NCBI GenBank assembly: GCA_011176535.1
Contig: DUEP01000009.1
Coordinates: 1 to 56,926, forward strand
Direction of reading: 5' to 3'
Source of the DNA: Anaerolineae bacterium
Lineage (GTDB): Bacteria > Chloroflexota > Anaerolineae > Anaerolineales > DRMV01
DNA length: 56,926 nucleotides
Of this stretch, positions 45,227 through 53,405 are shown one piece after another; the first letter of the stretch is position 1; every line of letters begins with the position of its first letter. Position numbers and translations under genes: made by a program. The notes below the pieces were generated by a model. The model was not told the origin of the DNA and did no database searches. It saw only the letters and a list, made by a program, of their open reading frames with translations.

Positions 45227-45245
45227 CACGGCTTCGGGCCGTGAG
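45227..45245. promoter_or_regulatory. Hairpin in the secG leader
   Basis: TCACGGC-TTCGG-GCCGTGA is a perfect 7-bp stem with a stable TTCGG-type loop, 30 bases upstream of the secG start and just downstream of its promoter. It could stabilise or regulate the leader. Confidence 0.4.
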
Positions 45246-45258
45246 AGGTACGCGGCGG

Positions 45259-45287
45259 ATTATACCGCTGCCCAGGTAAATCGTCAA
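45259..45287 (-). promoter_or_regulatory. Strong promoter for secG and the binding-protein gene
   Basis: On the minus strand TTGACG (45287-45282), exact 17-base spacer, TATAAT (45264-45259). The start would be near 45252, giving a leader of about 55 bases. Confidence 0.7.
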
Positions 45288-45312
45288 ACAGGCACTCCAC
45301 CAGGGAAGCGTC

Positions 45313-46374
45313 ATGCACGAAATTGTCCTCAATCTGCACATGCACACCCGCTACTCTGACGGCACCGGTCTGCACCGGGATCTGGCCAGGGCGGCCTGGA
45401 AGGCGGGCGTCGATGTCCTCCTGGTCACGGATCACAATGTGTGGGTCGATGGCGTGGAGGGATACTATGCCAACGGCAACCACAAAGTGCTGCTGCTGGT
45501 AGGGGAAGAGGTTCACGACCGCACCCGGCAGCCCCAAAAGAACCACTTGCTGGTTTTCGGCGCCCAGCGGGAGATGGCCCCCCTGGCGGACGACCCGCAG
45601 CGTCTACTGGACGCTGTCAACCAGGCCGGGGGGCTGGCCTTCATCGCCCATCCTCACGACCCCGCCGCGCCCACCTTCCACGAGCCCGACATCTCCTGGG
45701 TGGACTGGGAGGTGACCGGCTACCACGGCCTCGAACTCTGGAACGCCATGAGCGAATTCAAAGGGCACTTGCGCAGTTGGGCCCACGCTCTGTACTACAC
45801 CTTCCAGTTCCACCAGATCGCCCAGGGGCCGTATCCCGAAGCCTTGGAACGGTGGACCAGCCTGCTGGCCGCCGGCCAAAAGGTGGTCGCCGTGGCCGGG
45901 TCCGACGCCCACGCGCTGCATAAGCGCCTGGGGCCGGTGCGCAAAGTGCTCTTTCCTTACGAGTGGCACTTCCGGGCCGTCAACACCCACCTGCTGCTGC
46001 CCGAGCCCCTGAGCGGCGACCTGAGCACCGACCGGGGACGGGTTTACGCCGCGTTGCGTCAGGGGCGCGCTTTTTTGGCCAACGATCTGCTCGCCGAGGC
46101 CCGGGGTTTTCGCTTCACCGGCCAGGGGCAAGGGCAGGAAGCGTTCCCCGGCGAGAGCCTGCCGCTCAACGGCGGCGTCACGCTGAAAGCCCGCCTGCCC
46201 CGCAAAGCCGAAATCCGTCTCCGACGCTACGCCGAGGTCATCCAGACCTGGAAGAATCACGAAGTTATGGCCTACACAGCCACGCGACCGGGGGCCTACT
46301 GGCTGGAGATGTTCCTCTTTCGTTGGGGGCGCAGGCGTACCTGGATCATCAGCAACCCCATTTATGTCGAATAA
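45313..46374 (+). CDS. PHP-domain metal-dependent phosphoesterase
   Basis: The 353-residue protein starts with LNLHMHTRYSDGT (PHP motif 1) and has TDHNVW near 40 (motif 2), FIAHPHDPAAP near 113 (motif 3) and AGSDAHALH near 200 (motif 4), all metal-binding His/Asp clusters. The last 80 residues form a beta-rich domain similar to those after CehA/McbA-type PHP domains. It probably hydrolyses a phosphoester or similar bond; the substrate is unknown. It stands alone, transcribed away from secG. Confidence 0.83.
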   Translation: MHEIVLNLHMHTRYSDGTGLHRDLARAAWKAGVDVLLVTDHNVWVDGVEGYYANGNHKVLLLVGEEVHDRTRQPQKNHLLVFGAQREMAPLADDPQRLLDAVNQAGGLAFIAHPHDPAAPTFHEPDISWVDWEVTGYHGLELWNAMSEFKGHLRSWAHALYYTFQFHQIAQGPYPEALERWTSLLAAGQKVVAVAGSDAHALHKRLGPVRKVLFPYEWHFRAVNTHLLLPEPLSGDLSTDRGRVYAALRQGRAFLANDLLAEARGFRFTGQGQGQEAFPGESLPLNGGVTLKARLPRKAEIRLRRYAEVIQTWKNHEVMAYTATRPGAYWLEMFLFRWGRRRTWIISNPIYVE

Positions 46375-46385
46375 CCAGGGCACAC

Positions 46386-46416
46386 GAAAAAGCCACCGAC
46401 GGATTGGTGGCGGCTT
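46386..46416. terminator. Bidirectional terminator between PHP-domain gene and hisS
   Basis: GCCACC (46392-46397) pairs with GGTGGC (46406-46411), extended by AAGCC/GGCTT outer bases; on the minus strand it is followed by CTTTTTCG. Confidence 0.6.
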
Positions 46417-46448
46417 GCGTTTTGGCCCAAGTGCTCCTGGGACGCCGC

Positions 46449-47723
46449 TCACCCTGCCAGCAGCGCCTGCACCCGCTGCGCCACCTCGGCGCGCGGCACG
46501 GCGACCTGTTCGCCCGTGCGCAAATCTTTCACCGTCACCACCCCCTGCGCCAACTCGTCGGGGCCGAGCACCAGGGCCACCTTCATCCCCAACCGGTCGG
46601 CAAACTTGAACTGCTTGCCCAATTTGGCCGGTTCGGGATAGGTCGTCACATTCAACCCGGCCTCCCGCAACTCGGCCCCCAAACGGTAGGCGACCAACAA
46701 ATGCGCCTCATCGAACACGGTGACCAGCACCGGCGCGGGGTGAGCGCTTAAATCGGGCAGCCGTCCGTACTTCTCCAGTACCAGGGTGATCACCATATCG
46801 CCCATGGCAAAGCCCACGCCCGGTAAGGGCGCGCCGCCCACATCGGCCACCAGATTGTCGTAGCGCCCGCCCCCCAAAATGGCGCGGAACTCGCCTTGCG
46901 TGTCCCGTGCTTCAAACACCGTGCCGGTGTAATAGTCCAACCCGCGAATGATGTACGGCGCAAAGCGGATGTACTCCCGCGCCCCCAGGGCCTCGCAGGC
47001 ACGGAAGAACCGCACCAACTCCTCAGAGGTCTCCCACAGCCCTTCGTTTTCCAGCAGCCGGTACAGGCCCTGGATTTGTTCGCCATCCAGACCCAAATCC
47101 CGCGCATAAGCCTCCCAGGCCGGAGGCTTCATCTTCTCCTTGCGGTCGATGAGCCGGAAAACCTGCCCCCGCCCTTCAGGAGGGATGCCCAGCCTCTCCA
47201 GTTGAGCATCCATCAACCGGCGGTTGTTCACCAAAATCTGGACCTCCTCGGGGGTCAACCCCACCCGACGGAAAAACGCGGCCCCAATAGCGGCCAACTC
47301 GGCGTCGGCTTCAGGCGAGTTTACGCCAATCATGTCGATGTTCCACTGGAAGAATTCGCGGGCCCGTCCGCGCTGCGGTCGCTCATAGCGCCAAAAGGGG
47401 CCAAAAGACCACCAACGCAGCGGAAACCGCAACTGCCCCTGCTTTTGGGCCACCATCCGGGCCAAAGTGGGCGTCAGTTCCGGGCGCAGGGCAATGAGTT
47501 CCCCGCTACGATCGGGAAAGACGAAGGCCTGTTCTTGGACCAGTTCCTCGCCCGACTTGGCGGCGTAAAGGGCCAGAGGTTCCAACGCCGGCCCATCGTA
47601 CTCCTGATAGCCAAAGGCCTCGGATACAGCACGCATCTGGGCATACAGCCACGAACGCACGGCCATCCGTTCCGGATAAAAATCCCGGGTGCCTTTGACG
47701 GAAGCGATCACCTTTTTGCTCAT
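46449..47723 (-). CDS. hisS: Histidyl-tRNA synthetase
   Basis: This 424-residue class II aminoacyl-tRNA synthetase carries motif 1 around KGTRDFYPERM, motif 2 SFGPFWRYERPQRGRAREFFQW near 105, the histidine-specific GLDYYTGTVFEA near 260 and motif 3 GGGRYDNLV...GVGFAMGD near 290-310. The C-terminal anticodon-binding domain covers about 330-424. The ATG at 47723 with GGAGCGGGAAG is used; an ATG seven codons earlier has no ribosome site. It is the last gene of a minus-strand operon after a LOG-family gene and a small membrane-protein gene. Confidence 0.97.
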   Translation of the reverse strand: MSKKVIASVKGTRDFYPERMAVRSWLYAQMRAVSEAFGYQEYDGPALEPLALYAAKSGEELVQEQAFVFPDRSGELIALRPELTPTLARMVAQKQGQLRFPLRWWSFGPFWRYERPQRGRAREFFQWNIDMIGVNSPEADAELAAIGAAFFRRVGLTPEEVQILVNNRRLMDAQLERLGIPPEGRGQVFRLIDRKEKMKPPAWEAYARDLGLDGEQIQGLYRLLENEGLWETSEELVRFFRACEALGAREYIRFAPYIIRGLDYYTGTVFEARDTQGEFRAILGGGRYDNLVADVGGAPLPGVGFAMGDMVITLVLEKYGRLPDLSAHPAPVLVTVFDEAHLLVAYRLGAELREAGLNVTTYPEPAKLGKQFKFADRLGMKVALVLGPDELAQGVVTVKDLRTGEQVAVPRAEVAQRVQALLAG

Positions 47724-47750
47724 CTTCCCGCTCCTGACCTCCATGCAAAC

Positions 47751-48032
47751 TTAATGCCCGATGTGCCCCGGGTTCGCCATCTCCAGCGAGTCATCCCACA
47801 AACGCCAGCGGCGGTGCCAGGAAAGGATCTGGGGCACCACATAGGGCAACAGCCACAGGCGTCGGCTGGGGGGAATCGGCGTCAGGCCCACCAGGTCCAG
47901 GTACAAATCCAGCGCCAGCATCTGCGTCATGCTCTGGCGGCGTCGCAGGAGATAGGGCACCGCCACCCAGGAGAGGGCGGCGCCAAACATGAACGAAAAG
48001 ACGGCGGTCCGCACATCCTCCCAGCAGGACAT
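47751..48032 (-). CDS. Small hypothetical membrane protein
   Basis: A 93-residue protein with one clear hydrophobic stretch (about 10-25), an Arg-rich RRRQSMTQ turn, and a second weaker stretch near 40-70. I recognise no family. It is placed between the LOG-family gene (stop 2 bases upstream of this start; AGGAG site) and hisS (27 bases downstream), so it is co-transcribed with both. An in-frame alternative start would lie within the LOG gene. Confidence 0.6.
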   Translation of the reverse strand: MSCWEDVRTAVFSFMFGAALSWVAVPYLLRRRQSMTQMLALDLYLDLVGLTPIPPSRRLWLLPYVVPQILSWHRRWRLWDDSLEMANPGHIGH

Positions 48033-48034
48033 GG

Positions 48035-48634
48035 CTACTCCTGCCTGAGCCAACGCGCCACTCCACCGGGATGGCGGTAACCCACCATGGCGTCCAGCAA
48101 CGATTGCGGCTCCTCGGCCACGACGAACAACCGCTCATGCTCGTCGTAGAGGAAGCCCTCGGCGCGCGCCCGCCGGATGAACGCCAGCAAGGCGTCGAAG
48201 TAGCTCTGGACATTGAGCAGCCCAATGGGTTTGGTGTGCAGGCCGATTTGGGCCCAGGTGAGCACCTCAAAAAGTTCCTCCATCGTGCCAAAACCCCCGG
48301 GGAGAGCAATGAAGGCATCGCTCAAGGCCGCCATGCGGGCCTTGCGGGCGTGCATGTCGGGCACCACCTCCAGGCGGGAAAGCCCCTGGTGCGCTAAACG
48401 GGGTGTGTTGAAATGCTCCGGGATCACCCCGATGACCTCGCCGCCCTTTTCCAGAGCGCCGTCGGCCACGACGCCCATCAGTCCGGTGCTCCCCCCGCCG
48501 TAAACCAAAACAAAGCCGCGCTGTGCCAACGCACGGCCCAGCGCCCGTGCCGCCTGATAGAACCTTTCGTCCACCTCGTCGGCCGAGCCACAAAACACAC
48601 AAATGCGCTGCAATGGAGTTTCTGCCTTTTCCAT
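48035..48634 (-). CDS. LOG-family protein (TIGR00730 type; cytokinin-riboside monophosphate phosphoribohydrolase-like)
   Basis: This 199-residue protein has the LOG/lysine-decarboxylase-like fold signature: ICVFCGS near residue 10, VYGGGSTGLMGVVADGAL near 45, and ALPGGFGTMEELFEVLTWAQIGLH near 108-132, containing the PGGxGTxxE motif. These proteins hydrolyse nucleoside monophosphate N-glycosidic bonds. The ATG at 48634 is preferred. It has no ribosome site, but an extended -10-like TGGTAGAAT ends 7 bases upstream, so a leaderless transcript is possible. Longer starts upstream would begin in the hairpin region at 48651-48667. Confidence 0.87.
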   Translation of the reverse strand: MEKAETPLQRICVFCGSADEVDERFYQAARALGRALAQRGFVLVYGGGSTGLMGVVADGALEKGGEVIGVIPEHFNTPRLAHQGLSRLEVVPDMHARKARMAALSDAFIALPGGFGTMEELFEVLTWAQIGLHTKPIGLLNVQSYFDALLAFIRRARAEGFLYDEHERLFVVAEEPQSLLDAMVGYRHPGGVARWLRQE

Positions 48635-48641
48635 GAGCGCA

Positions 48642-48650
48642 ATTCTACCA
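48642..48650 (-). promoter_or_regulatory. Extended -10 box implying a leaderless LOG transcript
   Basis: TGGTAGAAT on the minus strand ends at 48642, with the ATG beginning at 48634. A transcript would start at or beside the A of ATG. A perfect hairpin CCATCCC-CAA-GGGATGG (48651-48667) lies just upstream. No good -35 at 17 bases. Confidence 0.4.
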
Positions 48651-48720
48651 CCATCCCCAAGGGATGGCGGCAAGTCAGGCACGCTTTTCTCGCCCAACTT
48701 ACCGCCATCCCCGTCTCATC

Positions 48721-49905
48721 CTAACGCAAGCGGGATGGCGTGGCCGGGCTGCCGGAAGTTTCCACCGCCGGGGGCTTTTCCTCAATACGGAACAACTGCA
48801 AAATGCGGCGCACCATATCGTAGGCCACATTCTGCTGAAAGCCTGTAACCCAGGCCAGCACGAACACCATGGCCGCCGAGGTGATGTTCTGCTGGGCGCT
48901 GGCCGTCAACGAAAACAATCCGGCCTGGATGACCAGATAGACGAACGCGCCCAAAGCCAGCCCCATGATGGGGTTGGTGATGTACCACATGGTGTATTGT
49001 TTGTCGAAATCCTGCTCGCGGGCCACATGGCGCCAGAGCGCATACAACGCCCCGGTGACGCCTCCCAGGCCTCCCCAAATCACGCTTTTCAGCGCCACCA
49101 CCAGCCACAGGACGCTTTGCGGGCCGGCCATCGCATTCGGGGAATATCCCAACGAAGGTCCCACTCGATAGATCACCCAGGGGAGGAAGAACATCCCCAC
49201 AGCCAACACCACCACCCACGCCAACTCGTAAAACAGCAGGCGTACGCCTATGGTGTACGACCATTCCCGGACACGGCGAGCTAAGGCGACCCGATAATCC
49301 ACCTCGTTGAGCAGGCGCTCGGCCTCCTCGTAATACTCCAGGCCGGCCATCAGATAGTTGCGCGCCGCCTGCAAATCGTCCAGCAACCGCCGCGCCAGGG
49401 GGAGGCTGCTGATCTCCTTCTTGACGCTCTGATGCAAGTTGTCCACCCGGTCCCAGAGTTCCTGTACCCTTTGCAAGGGCACCAACTGCTTGACCATTTC
49501 CGGAGAAGGGGGCACCGGTTCGCCGAGGGGCGGCGGTTGCGAAGGCCCCACCGGTCCCGGCGCCTCCAGGGCCGCCGAGGTGAACACAGGGGCGCCCCGC
49601 ATGGCCTCGGGCGGCGGCAAAGGCACCTCGGCTTGTGGGCCGGCCGTCTCGCCCAGGACCTCAGGGGGCAACAGCGGTTCCATGGCCCCCATTCCCTTGT
49701 CCTCCTCGGCCGGGGGCGGGCCTTCCGGAAACGCTTCACCTTCCACGCCGCCGACATGGGCCACCACTTCTTCGGGGGTCAAAGCGGAAGGCAAGGCCTC
49801 CTTTTCCGCCGCTGGCGTCGGCTCTTTGGCGGCCGGCACCTCCTCCAGCATCTCCTCAGGCACCATCTCGCGCCCAGCGCCTTCCAGGGGGTTCTCTTCA
49901 GACAC
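48721..49905 (-). CDS. Uncharacterised membrane protein with disordered acidic N-terminus
   Basis: The 394-residue protein begins with about 140 residues rich in Glu, Pro and Ala, with no fold signal. A helical stretch follows (about 140-210, LVPLQRVQELWDRVDNLHQSVKKE onward, possible coiled coil), then four membrane spans: about 217-245, 262-288, 308-333 and 340-365. I recognise no family. It begins with a GTG that overlaps the ParA stop by eight bases (GCAGGAGGTGAG site), so the two proteins are translated together and may work together. Its tail after the last span is short and Pro-rich. Confidence 0.75.
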   Translation of the reverse strand: MSEENPLEGAGREMVPEEMLEEVPAAKEPTPAAEKEALPSALTPEEVVAHVGGVEGEAFPEGPPPAEEDKGMGAMEPLLPPEVLGETAGPQAEVPLPPPEAMRGAPVFTSAALEAPGPVGPSQPPPLGEPVPPSPEMVKQLVPLQRVQELWDRVDNLHQSVKKEISSLPLARRLLDDLQAARNYLMAGLEYYEEAERLLNEVDYRVALARRVREWSYTIGVRLLFYELAWVVVLAVGMFFLPWVIYRVGPSLGYSPNAMAGPQSVLWLVVALKSVIWGGLGGVTGALYALWRHVAREQDFDKQYTMWYITNPIMGLALGAFVYLVIQAGLFSLTASAQQNITSAAMVFVLAWVTGFQQNVAYDMVRRILQLFRIEEKPPAVETSGSPATPSRLR

Positions 49906-50671
49906 GGCTCACCTCCTGCCATAACTCGTCGGCCAACATGCGAAAGGCACGGGCCGCCGGCGACTCCGGACGATACCCCAACACCGTTTTGCGGGCCGCC
50001 GGGGCCACGGCCACGCTCTCATCCAGCGGAATGGTGGTGCGGGTCACCCGCGCGCCAAACACGCGCCGCATCTCGGCCACCGCGGTCTCGGCGTACACGG
50101 ACCCCCGCTGCACCCTGGTGGGCACCAGAGCCAGCAGGCGCAGATGGGGATTCAGGCGCGCCTGGACCCGCCGCACGGCCTCCAACAGCAGGCGCACGCC
50201 CCGCATGGCCAGATACTCGGCGGCCACCGGGATGAGCAGATGGGTCCCCGCCACCAGGGCGTTGGCCGTCAGCACCCCCAAATTGGGCGGGGTGTCCAAA
50301 AGCACCACTTCCACGCCCTCCGGCATCACCCCGGGCAGATGCCGCTTCAGGCGCGTCACCCGATCCGGTTGGGAAAGCAACCGATACTCCAACAGCAACA
50401 AATCCCGATGGGCGGGGAGGAGGAACAACCCCGGTCGCACCCTTTTCACCGCTTCGCGCCCTTGCGGCCCGGGCTGCGCCAAAACCTGGGCCACAGAACC
50501 GTCCCCATGGTAAGGGTCCAGCCCAAAGGTGCTGGTCAACGCGCCCTGAGGGTCCAGGTCCACCAACAGGGTCACGATTCCCCGTTCGGCCAGGGCGGCG
50601 CCCAGGTTGGCCGCCAGGGTGGATTTCCCGACTCCGCCTTTCTGATTGGCGATCACCCATACATGCGTCAC
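49898..50671 (-). CDS. ParA/Soj-type ATPase
   Basis: This 257-residue deviant Walker A ATPase has ANQKGGVGKSTLAANLG at residues 8-24 (signature Lys11 and Lys16), LVDLDPQGALTSTFG near 38, and LLDTPPNLG near 125. Such proteins position chromosomes, plasmids or protein clusters. No ParB gene or obvious parS site is near. The start is a GTG at 50671, directly after a full promoter whose predicted start is the GTG itself; nothing suits an upstream leader. It precedes the membrane protein it overlaps, suggesting a membrane-linked positioning role (inference). Confidence 0.85.
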   Translation of the reverse strand: MTHVWVIANQKGGVGKSTLAANLGAALAERGIVTLLVDLDPQGALTSTFGLDPYHGDGSVAQVLAQPGPQGREAVKRVRPGLFLLPAHRDLLLLEYRLLSQPDRVTRLKRHLPGVMPEGVEVVLLDTPPNLGVLTANALVAGTHLLIPVAAEYLAMRGVRLLLEAVRRVQARLNPHLRLLALVPTRVQRGSVYAETAVAEMRRVFGARVTRTTIPLDESVAVAPAARKTVLGYRPESPAARAFRMLADELWQEVSRV

Positions 50672-50677
50672 GCTTTG

Positions 50678-50706
50678 AGTATAGAGGAGATTGGAGCCCA
50701 AGTCAA
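50678..50706 (-). promoter_or_regulatory. Promoter giving a leaderless parA transcript
   Basis: On the minus strand TTGACT (50706-50701), exact 17-base spacer, TATACT (50683-50678). The GTG start of ParA begins 7 bases further at 50671, so no room is left for a ribosome-binding site. Confidence 0.6.
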
Positions 50707-50722
50707 CTGAGCGGGAAGCCCA

Positions 50723-50731
50723 TGGTATAAT
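50723..50731 (+). promoter_or_regulatory. Extended -10 promoter for the LysM protein gene
   Basis: TGGTATAAT, with TATAAT at 50726-50731, lies 27 bases upstream of the ATG at 50759; it is divergent from and about 20 bases away from the ParA -35 box. Confidence 0.55.
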
Positions 50732-50758
50732 CGGCGCGCCAAACTGGAGAACTTGCCT

Positions 50759-51889
50759 ATGAGTGAAAACACAAAAATTTGCCCAACTTGTGGTACGCGT
50801 ATTCCGGCAACGGCCACCCGTTGTCCGGTTTGCGGCACGGCCTTCACTGCGGGTGAAGGCACGCCGCAACTCAAGCCGGGGCGTTTCCCCGAAGTGACGC
50901 TGAGCCTGCCCCTGGCCCTGGCGATGCTGGCTTTCTTCGTTGCCCTGGGCGCCGGGATGGTGTACTTCGCCCTGAGCCAGATGAACCGCATCGCCGAACC
51001 CACCCCCATCCCTTCGGCGACGCCATCCCCCAGCCCCACGCTGACGCCCACGCCGGTGACCCCCACTCCCACTTTCACGCCCCTGCCCTCGCCAACGCCG
51101 TTCATCTATGAAGTCAAAGCCGGCGACACCTGTTCCAGCATCGCGCTGGCTTTCGGCATCTCGGTGCGCAGCCTGGTGTTGCTGAACAATCTGCCCGCAG
51201 CCTGCGACACCCTCTTCGTTGGGCAGAAGTTGCTCATCCCGCAACCCACCCCCACCCCTTCGCCTCAGCCTACCGGCACGCTCAGCCCTGCCGAGGCCAC
51301 CAAGCAGGCCTGCGACCGGGTCATCTACGAGGTCAAGGAAAACGACACGCTGAGCAGCATCGCTTTGAATTACGGTGTGCCCATGGACGCCATCCGCCGC
51401 TACAACGGTCTGGTGGGCGACCAGGTGTTCTTCGGACAAAAGTTGATCATTCCACTATGTGAGCGCAACCCCACTCCAGGGCCCACGCCCACGCCCACGC
51501 CGCCGCCGCCGTATCCGGCGCCCAGCCTGCTGTTGCCTGTGGACGGCGCGGTGTTCACCCTGGCCGACGAAGCCGTGGTACTGCAGTGGGCCTCGGTGGG
51601 CGAACTGCGGGACAACGAAGCGTATGCCGTCACCGTCGAGGATGTGACCGCCGACCGGGGGCGCAAGCTGGTGGCCTATGTCACCGATACGAAGTATATC
51701 GTGCCCAACGACTTCCGCCCCACGGAAAGCAAGCCGCATGTCTTCCGCTGGTGGGTGGTCACCGTGCGCCAGACGGGCACCGACGAGAACGGCAACCCCA
51801 TCTGGACGCCGGCCGGTGCACGCAGCGAATCCCGCACCTTTGCCTGGGTCGGCGTGGCCCCGGCGGCGACCCCCACGCCGTCCCCTTAG
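50759..51889 (+). CDS. Zinc-ribbon, single-span, double LysM protein
   Basis: The 376-residue protein starts with a zinc ribbon (CPTC at Cys8/11, CPVC at Cys22/25), followed by one membrane span (about 47-72). A Thr-Pro linker leads to two LysM domains (about 117-160 and 189-231, YEVKAGDTCSSIALAFG and YEVKENDTLSSIALNYG), then a Pro-rich linker and a C-terminal beta-rich domain (about 255-365). LysM domains bind peptidoglycan, so the C-terminal part is outside the cell while the ribbon is inside. Such a protein could link an internal signal or partner to the cell wall. Several of these elements are common in Chloroflexota; the precise role is unknown. Confidence 0.85.
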   Translation: MSENTKICPTCGTRIPATATRCPVCGTAFTAGEGTPQLKPGRFPEVTLSLPLALAMLAFFVALGAGMVYFALSQMNRIAEPTPIPSATPSPSPTLTPTPVTPTPTFTPLPSPTPFIYEVKAGDTCSSIALAFGISVRSLVLLNNLPAACDTLFVGQKLLIPQPTPTPSPQPTGTLSPAEATKQACDRVIYEVKENDTLSSIALNYGVPMDAIRRYNGLVGDQVFFGQKLIIPLCERNPTPGPTPTPTPPPPYPAPSLLLPVDGAVFTLADEAVVLQWASVGELRDNEAYAVTVEDVTADRGRKLVAYVTDTKYIVPNDFRPTESKPHVFRWWVVTVRQTGTDENGNPIWTPAGARSESRTFAWVGVAPAATPTPSP

Positions 51890-51918
51890 TACCCCCCTCG
51901 ATTCGACATCAAGACCCG

Positions 51919-51957
51919 GCGGGCGCAGGAAACAAACCATCCTGCGCCCGCTTTTTC
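51919..51957 (+). terminator. Terminator after the LysM protein gene
   Basis: GCGGGCGCAGGA and TCCTGCGCCCGC form a perfect 12-bp stem with a 9-base loop followed by TTTTTCG. Confidence 0.85.
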
Positions 51958-51982
51958 GTCCCTTGTTGGGCCCAAAAAGAAA

Positions 51983-52010
51983 ACCACCGGGACGGCACCG
52001 TCCCGGTGGT
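51983..52010 (-). terminator. Terminator of the citrate synthase gene
   Basis: ACCACCGGGACGG-CA-CCGTCCCGGTGGT is a perfect 13-bp stem; on the minus strand it is followed by TTTTCTTTTTGGG. Confidence 0.8.
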
Positions 52011-52036
52011 CTGCTGCCTTTTTCCCAGGGTCCGGA

Positions 52037-53344
52037 TTAGCCCTGGGCCTCCTTGACGGCCTCTTCCAGCATGGCCGTGGTGACCGACTTGGGGCGCTCG
52101 ATGGGATGGCCCAGAGCACGGGCCCAAACCACATTGGCCGTCACGCCCAGCGCGCGGCCCACGCCGAACATCACCGTGTAGAAGTCCGACTCGGTGACCC
52201 CGTAGTGCTGCTGCAGGGTACCGCTGAGGGCGTCCACATTGGGCCACGGATTCTTGGCCTTGCCGTGCTCCTTGAGCACCTCGGGGATGACCTCGTAGGC
52301 CACCTTGGCCGTCTGGAACAAGGGGTCTTCGGGCATGTGCTCCAGGGCAAATTCGAACTGCGCCTTGTAGCGGGGGTCGGTGCGGCGCAACACGGCATGG
52401 CCGTATCCGGGGATCACCTGACCGCTGTTCAGGGTGTCCCAGGCGTACTGGCGCATCTGCTCGTGGGTGGGCACGCCGCCGAACTTGTCCATCACGCCCT
52501 TCAGCCAGTAGAGGCAGTTCTGGTTGGCCAGGCCGTGCAACGGGCCCGCCAGGCCATCCATCGCCGCGGAGAAGGCGTAGTAAATGTCGGAGAGGGCCGA
52601 AGCCACCAAGTAGGTGGTGTGAGCGCTCACATTGCCGCTCTCGTGGTCCGAGTGCAGGATGAAGTACAGGCGGCTAAGGTTCTTGTACTTGGGGTCCTCC
52701 ACGCCCATCATGTGGGCAAAGTTGGCCCCCCAATCCAGGTCAGGATCCGGCTCGATGAACTTGCCATCCTTGTACTTCAGCCGGTAGATGAAGGCCGCGA
52801 TGGCGGGCAACTTGGCCGTCAGGCTCAAGGCGTCTTCCAGCATGGGGTCCCAGAAATCGGTCTTCTTCAAGCCCTCTTTGTAACGCTTGGCGAAAACCGA
52901 TTCCGGCTGCAGCGCCAGCACCGCGGCGGAGAACATGGTCATGGGATGGGACTCTTTGGGGAAGGCCCGCAACACATCAAACACATGCTGCGGCAGGGCC
53001 ATCCGCTTCTTCCACTCTGCCTCCACCGACAGGGCCTCTTCCTTGGTAGGGAAATCGCCCGTCAACAGCAGCCAGTACAGGCCGCCCACATAGGGCATAT
53101 CACCGTCGGAGGGCTTGGGCAACTTCTCCAACACTTCGGGGATAGTGTGCCCACGGAAGCGGATGCCCTCATACGGGTCCACATAGGAAATATCGGTGAC
53201 CAACACCTTCAGGCCGCGCATCCCGCCCAAAATCTGGCGGACATGCACCTGGTCCACGACCACATCACCGTACTCCTTGGCCAACTTCCGTTGGCGCTCA
53301 CGCCATGCGGGGATCTCGGCAGCAAGCCGTTCCTTCAGCAACAT
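52037..53344 (-). CDS. Citrate synthase, mitochondrial (eukaryote-like) type
   Basis: This 435-residue enzyme condenses acetyl-CoA and oxaloacetate. The active-site histidines are in GLAGPLHGLANQ near 255 and PGYGHAVLRRTDPRY near 300. HSDHESGNVSAHTTYLVASALSD near 228, FRGHTIPEVLEKLP near 67 and LHG-based segments resemble the animal/plant mitochondrial enzyme far more than typical bacterial GltA. There is no N-terminal NADH-binding Cys domain, so NADH inhibition is unlikely. ATG at 53344 has GGAAGGAGGAG. It follows mdh by 61 bases, with a hairpin between, so the two TCA enzymes are probably co-expressed. Confidence 0.93.
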   Translation of the reverse strand: MLLKERLAAEIPAWRERQRKLAKEYGDVVVDQVHVRQILGGMRGLKVLVTDISYVDPYEGIRFRGHTIPEVLEKLPKPSDGDMPYVGGLYWLLLTGDFPTKEEALSVEAEWKKRMALPQHVFDVLRAFPKESHPMTMFSAAVLALQPESVFAKRYKEGLKKTDFWDPMLEDALSLTAKLPAIAAFIYRLKYKDGKFIEPDPDLDWGANFAHMMGVEDPKYKNLSRLYFILHSDHESGNVSAHTTYLVASALSDIYYAFSAAMDGLAGPLHGLANQNCLYWLKGVMDKFGGVPTHEQMRQYAWDTLNSGQVIPGYGHAVLRRTDPRYKAQFEFALEHMPEDPLFQTAKVAYEVIPEVLKEHGKAKNPWPNVDALSGTLQQHYGVTESDFYTVMFGVGRALGVTANVVWARALGHPIERPKSVTTAMLEEAVKEAQG

Positions 53345-53375
53345 AGACTCCTCCTTCCATCCGAGGCAAAATGAT

Positions 53376-53399
53376 GGGGGAAGGATTTTTCCTTCCCCC
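53376..53399 (-). terminator. Intercistronic hairpin between mdh and citrate synthase
   Basis: GGGGGAAGG-ATTTTT-CCTTCCCCC is a perfect 9-bp stem in the 61-base gap. On the minus strand no long T-run follows, so it may set relative expression or stabilise mdh mRNA rather than fully terminate. Confidence 0.45.
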
Positions 53400-53405
53400 A
53401 AAGGG

